Assembly: GCA_020430675.1 (NCBI GenBank)
Contig: JAGQJJ010000025.1
Coordinates: 1 to 14,842 of the forward strand
DNA from: Myxococcales bacterium
GTDB lineage: Bacteria; Myxococcota; Bradymonadia; UBA7976; UBA1532
Direction: 5' to 3'
Length of the DNA stretch: 14,842 bases
Each line of letters starts with the position of its first letter. Within the stretch, counting starts at the first letter, position 1. Shown piece after piece: positions 6,535 through 13,774 of the stretch. The notes beneath the pieces are model-generated. The model made no database searches. It was not told the origin of the DNA and was given only the letters and a program-made list of their open reading frames with translations. The position numbers were made by a program, and so were the translations under genes.

Positions 6535-7772
6535 CGCTCCGTCTTGGCGTTCTGAACGTCTGCCATCATCCATGGGCCGGCCACGATCTGACCCTGGCCG
6601 TCTTCCTGGTTCTTGCCGAGGCCCTGCCACCACAGCGCCAGCCGCTCGGCGGCGGTGAAGGGCCGACCGTCGGGTCTGGTGAAGAAGTAGACCGCGCCCG
6701 GCGGCACCAGGCGGCGGATTTGTTTGGGGGCGCGCTTCTCGAGATCCCAGCCTGAGATGGAGAGCGGGCGGCCGACAAACGCCGCCCGCAGGACCACCTC
6801 GCCGACAGGGTCGAGTTTGCCGTGCACCCGGCCATTCTCCAGTTTGAAGCCATCGGGCAGCCAGCCGCGCTTGAACTCGGCGGGCGTGATGACAAAAACA
6901 CGCAGGCCCGGTGAGTCGCCGGTCGACAGCTTCGGCGAGGCGAAGACCGCGTCGTCGATGGGGGCGAGCCGCGCCAGTCGTCGATCGCCGCCCAGCATCA
7001 TCGGGATGACATCGGGCAATGCCTCCGGCCAGGTCGCGCGCACCGCGATCGACCAGCGCTGCCCGTCCTGGTCGATCGCTTCGCGCACCACGCTGCTGAA
7101 GAGCTGGCTCTCGGCGGCCGAGCTGGACTCGCGGTCGATGGCCACGCGCACGTCACGGCGCTCGGCGGGCGTCTGGCGCTTGCGGTCGTCGACTTCACCC
7201 GCGCCGATGGGCTGGCCATCGAGCCAGGCGCAGAACTCGCCCTCGGTCCACCATCGCGGTCGCGGGCCGGGTTTGTGACGCGGCAGATTGGGACGGGCCA
7301 TGGCCTCTGCGATGGGGTCGCGCCGGGCGGTCCCATGCTCGGCATGCGTCGAACGGCCGATGGTGATGCCACTGGTGGTACCGATGGCGCTCGTCGTGCC
7401 TTCTTTGATGCCATGGGTGGCACCGGCCGCCCCGATCGGCTCGATCCGCTCGACCAGCGCCTCGCGGCCGTACCACGCATCAGCGGGCGTCGGCCACAGG
7501 CGGTCGGCGGCGGTCGGCGACGCGCCGACGGCGGCGCGGACCGGCAGGTTGGCGCCGAGGTGAACGACGTCGGTGTCATCCCATTGCCCCGAGGTGAGCG
7601 GCTGGCCCAGGCGGGCCTCCTGCTGCCGCCCGAAGGCGCCGCGCAAGGCGCCGCGCAAGGTCGTGGGCATGGGCCAGTCGAGCGCATGGGCGCGGTTCGA
7701 GGCGCTGGTGTACCAGCCGCGGCCGTCCTTGCAGAAGAAGCCGTCGCGGGGCGTGATCCAGAGGGCCCTCAT
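6531..7772 (-). CDS. cmr3: Type III-B Cmr3 subunit (Cas5-like, crRNA 5'-handle binding)
   Basis: A 413-residue Cmr3, the Cas5-type RAMP that pairs with Cas10 and holds the crRNA 5' tag. Landmarks are 'MPTTLRGALRGAFGR' (35-49), 'LWPTPADAWY' (92-101), and near the C-terminus 'RPLSISGWDLEKRAPKQIRR' followed by 'VPPGAVYFF', the family's most conserved block. Residues about 112-168 are a Gly/Ala/Thr-rich, low-hydrophobicity stretch that looks like an insertion or flexible loop. The ATG at 7772 shares one base with the cas10 stop (TGATG) and lies 5 bases after GAGGAG. A GTG three bases upstream (7775) is possible but is badly spaced from that site. It is overlapped by cmr4 at its end. Confidence 0.92.
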   Translation of the reverse strand: MRALWITPRDGFFCKDGRGWYTSASNRAHALDWPMPTTLRGALRGAFGRQQEARLGQPLTSGQWDDTDVVHLGANLPVRAAVGASPTAADRLWPTPADAWYGREALVERIEPIGAAGATHGIKEGTTSAIGTTSGITIGRSTHAEHGTARRDPIAEAMARPNLPRHKPGPRPRWWTEGEFCAWLDGQPIGAGEVDDRKRQTPAERRDVRVAIDRESSSAAESQLFSSVVREAIDQDGQRWSIAVRATWPEALPDVIPMMLGGDRRLARLAPIDDAVFASPKLSTGDSPGLRVFVITPAEFKRGWLPDGFKLENGRVHGKLDPVGEVVLRAAFVGRPLSISGWDLEKRAPKQIRRLVPPGAVYFFTRPDGRPFTAAERLALWWQGLGKNQEDGQGQIVAGPWMMADVQNAKTER

Positions 7773-9535
7773 CACTTCTCCTCGGCGATGGCCGCGACCA
7801 GGAGCCGGGCGATGACATGCAGCTCGACAAAGGCGCGCAATGTCTGGTGGTTGCAGGGTTCGAGCTTCACATCGGCGAGCGACAGGCCACCGGGCCGATC
7901 CTCGCCTGCGCCCGGCTCGGCGCGGCGCAGGATGCCCTGGGCATAGCGGGCGAGATCGTCGGCGGACACATCGGGCAACCGGGTCAACAAGGTGTCGAGC
8001 TCAAAGAGCTTGCCCACCGGCAAGGTGCGCGCGTGCAGTCTTTCGCGAGCGGCTTCGACCCGAGCGGCGGCATCGTCCTTCCACTGCCGGCGCCAGACGC
8101 GCCGCTGGCCGCCTCGCTTCTCCATCACCAGCGCCAGTGCATCGCGCTGATCGTCTTCGTCCAGGTCGTCGCCCTTCGCCAGCTGTTCGGCTTCGCGGCC
8201 CAGCTCCAGCAGGTCGCCCATCGAGTCGAGCACATGGCCGATGCCAATGCCGACCGAGAAGGTGGCCTCGCCGCCAAAGTGAACCGTCGAGACCCGTCGC
8301 ATGTATTCGTCGCGCAGGCGCCGGGCGCAAGTGAGGGCGGTGTTGAGCGGCAGAAAAGCGAGGACGTCATCGCCGCCCGCGTAGATCGGCAGACCGCTCT
8401 CTTGGGCGACGATGGCCAGGGCTGCTTGAGAGAACTCGGCCAATGCCTTGGAGATGGCCGGCAACTCATCGAGCGACCGCGACTTGAGATGCGCGCCGAG
8501 CCGGTCGCCGTCGCCCACCAGGCAGGCCACGTAGGGCACCGGCTCGCGCAAAGCCTTGCGGGCGGCGCGAATGGCATCCTTCAATGGCTTCATCTGATCG
8601 TCCGACAAGTCATACTCGCGGGCGATATGGGGCAACCGATCGTCCAGGAAGATCTGCGCGTCGAAGGTGAAGACCTGCCCGCAACGCAGGTCGGGGCGCA
8701 CCACGCGCGACAGAACGCGCAAGGCCCGACACTCGCGATCGACCGCGGACATGAGGCCGGCAGGCGAGCGATCGAGCCAATGGGCCAGGGCCACGTTGGT
8801 GAGGGGCACGAACTGCTCGGGCCTGCCCCCGGCGCGCTTGAGCAGGCCAATGGCATCCAGCCCTTCGCGGGCGTCGATGCGATATTGCTGAAACCGCGCC
8901 AGGGCCTGCTGCTCGCGCGGGCTGATCGACCGCGTGGCCTTGGGGCGCCGCACGAGCACGCTGTCGCCGGCGCCGTCGAAGGCTGACTTGAACGCGCCCT
9001 CCAGATGGTGCTTGATGGCTCGGAAGGGCCGCAGCGTCTTGGCTTCTTCCACCGCCGCCTCGATGGCGGCCCGGCTCTTTCCGGTGCCATCGTATGCCGA
9101 GAAGGCCCAATCGATCTGGAGCAGGGTGCTGACCTGCTCCTCCCAGACTTGCGCGGCGTCGTCGCGGATCAGGTCCGCGCAGCTTTGCTGCACTTTGCCC
9201 GCCGCTCTCGCAAACTCCGCGTGGGCGGCGTCGGCCATCTGCTGCGCGAGGTCGCCCACGTCACCACCGGTCACCCGCACCAGCAGCTTGTTGGGCGCGG
9301 GCGTGACCGGCTCGCCGTCGACCACCGGGCCGTCACTCGGTTCAAGCGGCACCTCCGGACTCGGAAACAGCAGCGTCGCGCCCTTGCCATCCTGCCAGTC
9401 GCGCGCGACCCGCGCCGCGGCTTTGGCCACTTCGCTGAGCACAAAGCTGCCGAACCACAGGTCGCGCGAGCGGCGGGCGGCGGCAATGAAGCTTTGCACG
9501 GGCCCGATGGCCATGTGCAGCAAGGCATCGCTCAT
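7772..9535 (-). CDS. cas10: Type III-B Cas10/Cmr2 large subunit, HD-less, with intact GGDD cyclase motif
   Basis: A 587-residue Cas10 that would detect target RNA and make cyclic oligoadenylate. It starts directly with the Cmr2 signature 'MAIGPVQSFIAAARRSRDLW' (8-27) and 'GSFVLSEVAKAAA'. There is no N-terminal HD nuclease domain, and the protein is shorter than the ~800-1000 residues of HD-bearing forms. The active palm has 'VGDGDRLG' (D342 and D344, metal-binding strand) and 'IYAGGDDVLAF' with G387-G388-D389-D390, so cyclase activity is predicted. 'LDAIGLLKR' stands where some Cas10 proteins carry zinc-binding cysteines. The ATG at 9535 overlaps the cmr1 stop (ATGA). The 65-codon in-frame extension to 9730 lies within cmr1 and is rejected. 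Confidence 0.94.
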   Translation of the reverse strand: MSDALLHMAIGPVQSFIAAARRSRDLWFGSFVLSEVAKAAARVARDWQDGKGATLLFPSPEVPLEPSDGPVVDGEPVTPAPNKLLVRVTGGDVGDLAQQMADAAHAEFARAAGKVQQSCADLIRDDAAQVWEEQVSTLLQIDWAFSAYDGTGKSRAAIEAAVEEAKTLRPFRAIKHHLEGAFKSAFDGAGDSVLVRRPKATRSISPREQQALARFQQYRIDAREGLDAIGLLKRAGGRPEQFVPLTNVALAHWLDRSPAGLMSAVDRECRALRVLSRVVRPDLRCGQVFTFDAQIFLDDRLPHIAREYDLSDDQMKPLKDAIRAARKALREPVPYVACLVGDGDRLGAHLKSRSLDELPAISKALAEFSQAALAIVAQESGLPIYAGGDDVLAFLPLNTALTCARRLRDEYMRRVSTVHFGGEATFSVGIGIGHVLDSMGDLLELGREAEQLAKGDDLDEDDQRDALALVMEKRGGQRRVWRRQWKDDAAARVEAARERLHARTLPVGKLFELDTLLTRLPDVSADDLARYAQGILRRAEPGAGEDRPGGLSLADVKLEPCNHQTLRAFVELHVIARLLVAAIAEEK

Positions 9536-10839
9536 GGCTGCACCTCGTGCACGCCGCGGGCGGCGAGCCATTGCAGGAAGGCTTCGCGCAATGTGCCCGC
9601 GGCGAGCGGGGCGAAGAGCGGTTCGTCGTGCTTGCCGAGCAACCGGTCGAAGGGCGCGGCCGAGTCTTTGAGTTCCTCCGGCCGCACCAACAGCGGGCGG
9701 CCACCGGCTGGCCAGCCGCGGTGCAGCCAAAGCGCCAGGGGCACGAAGCGGCCGTCGGCGAGCGCGAGCGGTTTGACGATCAGGGGCGAGGCCAGCCGGT
9801 CATGGCTCTTGCCCTTGGCGTCGCGCCAACGCAGCTCAAAGTCACCCGGCTCCTGCAGGCGCCCGCCGTCGCGGGCCCGGCGCTGGAACTGGCCGATGAT
9901 GGGCAGGCCGAAGCCGGCGCGCGGCCACGCGGGCTCGGCGTCGTGGCGCGGCTCGTGCGACCACCGACCGCGCAACAGGCGGCGCACCTTGTCGGCCTCG
10001 GGCCAGCGCGAGCGGCCGGGCCGGTTGCGCTCACCGGGTTCGCGGGCGCTCATCGGGCCGCTGCCCGGGCCCTGACGAAAGTCGCGCAGCCAGCCGGCGG
10101 CGACCTGGAAGGCGGCGAGTCCGTCGCGCTCGGTGCGGCCGACCGCGGCGCGCGCGCCGGCGAGCAGGGGCAGGTCGGTAAGGCGTTTGGGTTCGGTAGG
10201 GGGCACGCCCCAGGCCAGCTCAGCCCATCGCGGGGTGGCGGGCAGCCAATTCTCCCGCTCGGCACGCACGGTCAACGCGCCGCAGCCGCGCCGGGTCCGG
10301 CCGCCGTAGCCGCCGAACGCGATCCAGCAGCGAACCGCGGTCTCGAGGGCGCCGATCGATGCGGCGGGCGCGCTGACTTCGAGCTGAAAGCGCGCCCCCG
10401 GCGCGCGCACCTCGGCGGCGGGCTCGCCCCGGCTCTGGGCGCGGGCGGCCCACAAGGCGTAAGCAGCGCCCTCGAAGTCCTGGTAGTCAGCGAAGCGGAA
10501 GGTCTTGGGCTCGGGTTTGATGCGGACGATGACCGATGAGCGACCCGAAGCGCCCTCGTCCACCTCACCGGCGGCGGTGCCAAAGAGCGCGGCTTCTTCC
10601 TCGAGCAGCCTGCCCGGCGCGTCGTAGCCGTGCCCCACCGCCGCGCGCCACCAAAAGCGGAGCTGGCCGCGCACGCTGGCCGGGCGGATGAAATCGACCG
10701 CGTCGACCCGCCGCGAAGTGGCCGAGCCGCCGTAGATGGGGGTGGTGGTCTCGAGTTCGACCGCAAACGACGCGCGCTCGGGCTCGCGGGCCAGTCGTCG
10801 TTTGCGCGCGGCGGGCAGCGTCTCGGGCGGGGCGATCAT
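9532..10839 (-). CDS. cmr1: Type III-B Cmr1 RAMP subunit
   Basis: A 435-residue Cmr1, which with Cmr6 binds the crRNA 3' region and the start of the target duplex. The signature 'LETTTPIYGGS' (29-39) followed by 'DAVDFIRPASVRGQLRFWWR' (46-65) is unmistakable. A second RAMP block has the glycine-rich 'FGGYGGRTRRGCGAL', and the C-terminal half has 'RAGFGLPIIGQF'. The start is ATG 10839, with GGGAGG 7 bases upstream; the in-frame ATG at 10854 contains that site and is less likely. The frame stays open to 11424, but that part is antisense to the ABA4-like gene. The ATG forms an ATGA overlap with the stop of a 38-codon ORF, the same coupling as at the later junctions. Confidence 0.92.
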   Translation of the reverse strand: MIAPPETLPAARKRRLAREPERASFAVELETTTPIYGGSATSRRVDAVDFIRPASVRGQLRFWWRAAVGHGYDAPGRLLEEEAALFGTAAGEVDEGASGRSSVIVRIKPEPKTFRFADYQDFEGAAYALWAARAQSRGEPAAEVRAPGARFQLEVSAPAASIGALETAVRCWIAFGGYGGRTRRGCGALTVRAERENWLPATPRWAELAWGVPPTEPKRLTDLPLLAGARAAVGRTERDGLAAFQVAAGWLRDFRQGPGSGPMSAREPGERNRPGRSRWPEADKVRRLLRGRWSHEPRHDAEPAWPRAGFGLPIIGQFQRRARDGGRLQEPGDFELRWRDAKGKSHDRLASPLIVKPLALADGRFVPLALWLHRGWPAGGRPLLVRPEELKDSAAPFDRLLGKHDEPLFAPLAAGTLREAFLQWLAARGVHEVQP

Positions 10840-10952
10840 GAGCGCGCCTCCCATGCCCGACCGGCGACGGACGAGGGCATACGCCCCGAGCCATGCCTCC
10901 GGACCCGGCCTTCGCAGGCATCGAGCAGTTCGCGCGCCGTCGGAGTGGTCAT
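10836..10952 (-). CDS. Putative 38-residue leader ORF coupled to cmr1
   Basis: A short minus-strand frame runs from the ATG at 10952 to a TGA at 10838-10836 that overlaps the cmr1 ATG as ATGA. The product begins 'MTTPTARELLDACEGR' and ends 'RAWEARS'. It is basic, and no domain is recognisable. GGGAG lies about 9 bases before the ATG, and a promoter-like element at 10983-11010 would put the transcript start only some 20-25 bases upstream. The coupling geometry matches the other junctions of the operon, which is the main argument that it is translated. It may be a small Cmr accessory peptide, a leader that sets translation of cmr1, or chance. No homologue is known to me. Confidence 0.4.
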   Translation of the reverse strand: MTTPTARELLDACEGRVRRHGSGRMPSSVAGRAWEARS

Positions 10953-10982
10953 CGTGCAGGCTCCCGAATCGCAGACCCGGGC

Positions 10983-11010
10983 AGCATAACAGCCTGACCG
11001 CGGGGGTCCA
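10983..11010 (-). promoter_or_regulatory. Probable sigma70-type promoter of the Cmr operon
   Basis: On the minus strand TGGACC (11010-11005, -35, 4 of 6 to consensus) is followed after 16 bases by TATGCT (10988-10983, -10). A TGT immediately before it gives an extended -10. The predicted start near 10976 would leave a leader of about 23 bases before the ATG at 10952. No other good pair was found in the 139-base gap between 10952 and the divergent gene at 11092. No clear plus-strand promoter was found in this gap for the ABA4-like gene. Confidence 0.45.
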
Positions 11011-11091
11011 TCGGGTTGGTCTTACACGATCTAACAGGCGCGATCGAGCGGTTGGTGATACAGCTCGAACACCCCTGGCGCGGAGGCCGCG

Positions 11092-11532
11092 ATGTCGCCT
11101 GAGACGCTCGAGATCCTTTTCACCGTCAGCAACGCTTCGGTGATGCCGTTCTGGCTGGCGCTGATCCTGGCGCCCGGGTGGCGGGTGACCGAGCGGCTGG
11201 CGCGCAGTCCTTGGATCGCGTTGCCGCCGGCGCTGCTGTACGCGGTCATGATGGCGCCGAAGGTGCCCGGCATGCTGGCGGCGCTGGCGCAGCCGAAGCT
11301 GGCCGACATCGCGGCGCTGCTCGGGCAGCCGGAGCTGGCGCTGATCGGGTGGCTGCATTATCTGGCGTTCGACCTGACCGTGGGGCGCATGATCTATCTC
11401 GACCTGCGCGAACGGCGGGTGCACGGGCTCGTGGCGGCGCCGATCTTGTTCATGGTGCTGATGTTCGGCCCGATCGGGTTCTGCCTTTGGCTCGCCCTGC
11501 GCGGGGTGGCGACCCGGCGCGCGGCCGGTTGA
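11092..11532 (+). CDS. ABA4-like (DUF4281) integral membrane protein
   Basis: A 146-residue, four-helix membrane protein. Hydrophobic segments lie at about 7-27, 40-58, 75-95 and 112-136. The pattern 'NASVMPFWLALILAP' near the start, 'SPWIALPPALLYAV' and especially 'GWLHYLAFDLTVGRMIYLD' is that of the DUF4281/ABA4-like family. In plants ABA4 is needed for neoxanthin synthesis; the bacterial members have no settled function. 'HYLAFDL' is the most conserved block. GGAGG 5 bases before the ATG at 11092 supports the start. It is divergent from the Cmr operon and is followed 50 bases later by the haem-lipoprotein gene on the same strand, possibly co-transcribed. The family is fairly sure; the role is unknown. 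Confidence 0.85.
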   Translation: MSPETLEILFTVSNASVMPFWLALILAPGWRVTERLARSPWIALPPALLYAVMMAPKVPGMLAALAQPKLADIAALLGQPELALIGWLHYLAFDLTVGRMIYLDLRERRVHGLVAAPILFMVLMFGPIGFCLWLALRGVATRRAAG

Positions 11533-11582
11533 CCCGAAGCGGCGGTCGGGGCAACATCATCGGGTCGAACCGGGGGACGCCG

Positions 11583-12377
11583 ATGTCCGCGCGCGCCTTG
11601 AGTTTCTGGTGTCTGCTTCTCGGCCTGGCCGCGTGCGAGAGCGATCCGGTCATCCTCGATCCAAATGGCGCCGCGCCGCGGGTGGACGCCGGGCCGAGCG
11701 CTGACGCAGCGCTGACGCCGGATGCGGCGTGCCTTGAAGAGACGGTCTTTGGGCCCTTCGATGGCGCGCAATACGATCGCCTCATCCATCCGCTGCTGAT
11801 CGGGGCTTGCGAGGGGTGCCATCTGCCGACCGCGCGCGGGGATTTTTATGCCATCTGGCCGGGGGCTCAGGGCACTTGTGGGTATGCCGATACCTTTGAG
11901 GCGTTTCGGGCGCGGGTCGACCTGCAGAACCCGGCGGCCAGCGTGATCTACCGCGAGGCGGCGTCGTCCGATGAGCGGCATCCGGTGAAGCTCGATGGGC
12001 CGCAGGCCGAGCTTCTTTTTGCTTTCATCAGCAATGCCGCCGGGTGCGTGGCGGGTGATCCGGGTTGCCGGCCAGAGACGCCAGAGGTGCTGACGCTGGA
12101 TGGGTTCACGGCTTTGGTGCAGCCGGCGCTCGATCGCTATAACTGCACGCTCTGCCATGGCACCGGGGCGGGGGGGCTGACGATCTATCGCGAGCCCGAG
12201 GCGGGCAGCAATCTGATTCGCTACAACCATCAGAACATCGTGGAGAATTACTGCGATGCCTCGGTGCCACAATGCGATCGCTTCATCAATTATGGCATCA
12301 ACGGGCATGAGGCATCAACGCCGCTCGCGGGGGAGGATCTGGTGCGCGTGCGGCGGTGGGCGGCGGGCGATGAGTAG
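11583..12377 (+). CDS. Di-haem c-type cytochrome-like lipoprotein
   Basis: A 264-residue exported lipoprotein. The signal peptide ends in a textbook lipobox L15-A16-A17-C18, followed by a low-complexity Asp/Ala/Pro linker. Two covalent haem-binding motifs are present: C76-E-G-C79-H80 and C188-T-L-C191-H192. Each sits early in a similar roughly 110-residue half, suggesting an internal duplication ('YDRLIHPLLIGACEGCH' compared with 'FTALVQPALDRYNCTLCH'). Further Cys pairs (such as CVAGDPGC and CDASVPQC) may form disulfides. It is likely outer-membrane anchored and involved in electron transfer or haem binding; the partner is unknown. The ATG at 11583 follows a GGGGGA stretch. The same frame is open back to 11178, but that part is a shadow of the ABA4-like gene. 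Confidence 0.85.
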   Translation: MSARALSFWCLLLGLAACESDPVILDPNGAAPRVDAGPSADAALTPDAACLEETVFGPFDGAQYDRLIHPLLIGACEGCHLPTARGDFYAIWPGAQGTCGYADTFEAFRARVDLQNPAASVIYREAASSDERHPVKLDGPQAELLFAFISNAAGCVAGDPGCRPETPEVLTLDGFTALVQPALDRYNCTLCHGTGAGGLTIYREPEAGSNLIRYNHQNIVENYCDASVPQCDRFINYGINGHEASTPLAGEDLVRVRRWAAGDE

Positions 12378-12380
12378 CGG

Positions 12381-13751
12381 TCAGTAGCCGGCCGAGGCGC
12401 GCAGGGCGTCCATCCGGGCGCTCAGGTTGTCGTAGGCGGCGGCCGCGGCGACGGTCAGGCGTGGGCGGGCGAGCAGGTCGCTGGCCTCGGGGTCGCCGTT
12501 GGCGGCCGCGGTGCGCAGGTTGTAGAGTTCTTCGCTGGTGACGAGGCCGTCGGTGTACGTGCGGATGAGCTTGAAGTGGCCGTCGGTCATGGCCGCGTTG
12601 GCGTTGCTGGGGTCGCCGTCGCCGAAGCCTTCGGTGTAGACCACGTCGCGCACCGGGGCGGCGTCGGCGTCGAGCAGATGGGGCACGAGGCTGACCGAGT
12701 CGAGCGTGGTGCGGGCGGCGAGCGCGTCGAGCGCGGCGCCCTGGCCGGCGACCTCGAGCACGGTAGCGAAGATGTCGACGATGTGCACCGGGGTGGCCAC
12801 GGCGCGGCCGGGTTCGTCGATCCAATCGGCGGCGATGATCAGCGGCACGTGCACGCCGCCTTCGTAGACGGTGCCCTTGGCCTTGCCCGACTGGTAGGGC
12901 GCCTCGACGACCTGGTTGGCGGTGCCATTGTCGCCGACGAAGATGATGGTGGTGTCATCAAGCTCGCCGCGGGCCTGGATGGCATCGAGGATGCCGGCGA
13001 CCTCGGTGTCGAGCGTCTCGACCATGGCGCGATAGCACAGGATGTCATCGTTGGGGTTGCTGCAATTGACCCCGCTCAGCTCGCCTTCGTAGCCGGGCGG
13101 CACGTGGAACGGGGTGTGACCGGCGTTGAAGGCGACGGCGGCGAACCACTGGCCGCTCTGACCGTTGATCCAGTCGACGGTCTCGTTGGCGGTGTCGAAC
13201 GTGGCATACGTGCGCTCGATGCTCATGACACCATCGGTGGCTTTGGGCCACCGGGTATAGCTCGGCAGCGCGCCGGTCAGGCCGCCGGCGTGGCGGGCAT
13301 AGCCGCCGGCCTGGCGCGGGGCGTCGGCGCCGCCCTGCGAGGCGTCGGTGCCCAGATGCCATTTGCCGAGCAGCGCCGAAGGCACCGCAGGCGCCAGGGT
13401 CTCGGCGAGGGTCTCTTCCGATGGTTTGAGGAAGGGATCGCTGGACCCGGTGATGGCGGCGCCGATGCCATGGCGGATGGCATGGCGGCCGGTGTTGATG
13501 CCAGCGCGAGTGGGCGAGCAGGTCGGGTTCGACCAGGTCTGGGTGAAGCGCACGCCCTGGGTGGCGAGGTAGTCGATATTGGGTGTGATCGCTGGGTTGT
13601 CGTGGCCGATATCATCGGCGAAGGCGGTGATCTTCTCGGCGCCGACGTCGTCGGCGATGATGAGCAGCACGTTGTCGCCCGGCGCGGCGACGGCGTTGCC
13701 GGCCAGAGTGGTGGTCAGGGTGATCGCGACGGTGGCGAGCTTGGCGCGCAT
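12381..13751 (-). CDS. Secreted sulfatase (arylsulfatase family, formylglycine-type)
   Basis: A 456-residue alkaline-phosphatase-superfamily sulfatase that would hydrolyse sulfate esters outside the cytoplasm. A signal peptide covers about 1-23 (cleavage near AVAA|PGD). Metal ligands appear in 'LLIIADDVG' (D34, D35). The sulfatase signature 'TCSPTRAGINTGRH' has C78 in C-x-P-x-R, the residue converted to formylglycine, so a formylglycine-generating enzyme is needed and is not in this window. 'LLGKWHLG' supplies the next conserved Lys and His, and 'IIFVGDNGT' the later Asp-Asn metal ligands. The substrate cannot be read from sequence. The ATG at 13751 has GGAGG 5 bases upstream; the longer frame to 13916 is non-coding in character. 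It ends 3 bases from the convergent haem-lipoprotein gene. Confidence 0.92.
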   Translation of the reverse strand: MRAKLATVAITLTTTLAGNAVAAPGDNVLLIIADDVGAEKITAFADDIGHDNPAITPNIDYLATQGVRFTQTWSNPTCSPTRAGINTGRHAIRHGIGAAITGSSDPFLKPSEETLAETLAPAVPSALLGKWHLGTDASQGGADAPRQAGGYARHAGGLTGALPSYTRWPKATDGVMSIERTYATFDTANETVDWINGQSGQWFAAVAFNAGHTPFHVPPGYEGELSGVNCSNPNDDILCYRAMVETLDTEVAGILDAIQARGELDDTTIIFVGDNGTANQVVEAPYQSGKAKGTVYEGGVHVPLIIAADWIDEPGRAVATPVHIVDIFATVLEVAGQGAALDALAARTTLDSVSLVPHLLDADAAPVRDVVYTEGFGDGDPSNANAAMTDGHFKLIRTYTDGLVTSEELYNLRTAAANGDPEASDLLARPRLTVAAAAAYDNLSARMDALRASAGY

Positions 13752-13774
13752 GTTGGCCTCCGATTTCGGTGTTT

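Noticed and set aside
7817..8986. Plus-strand open frame (389 codons) inside cas10
   Set aside because: It is the antisense of the conserved Cas10 palm region; no family pattern of its own.
9536..9730. N-terminal extension of cas10 that might have supplied an HD domain
   Set aside because: The extra 65 residues are Arg/Ala/Pro-rich with no HD motif and lie inside cmr1; the ATGA overlap at 9535 fits the operon.
10953..11091. CRISPR array or leader next to cmr1
   Set aside because: No direct repeats of 25-40 bases here or elsewhere in the window; the gap is too short for even two repeat-spacer units of normal size.
10840..11424. N-terminal extension of cmr1 in the same frame
   Set aside because: The extension is antisense to the ABA4-like gene and low in complexity; ATG 10839 has a strong GGGAGG site and the Cmr1 signature follows normally.
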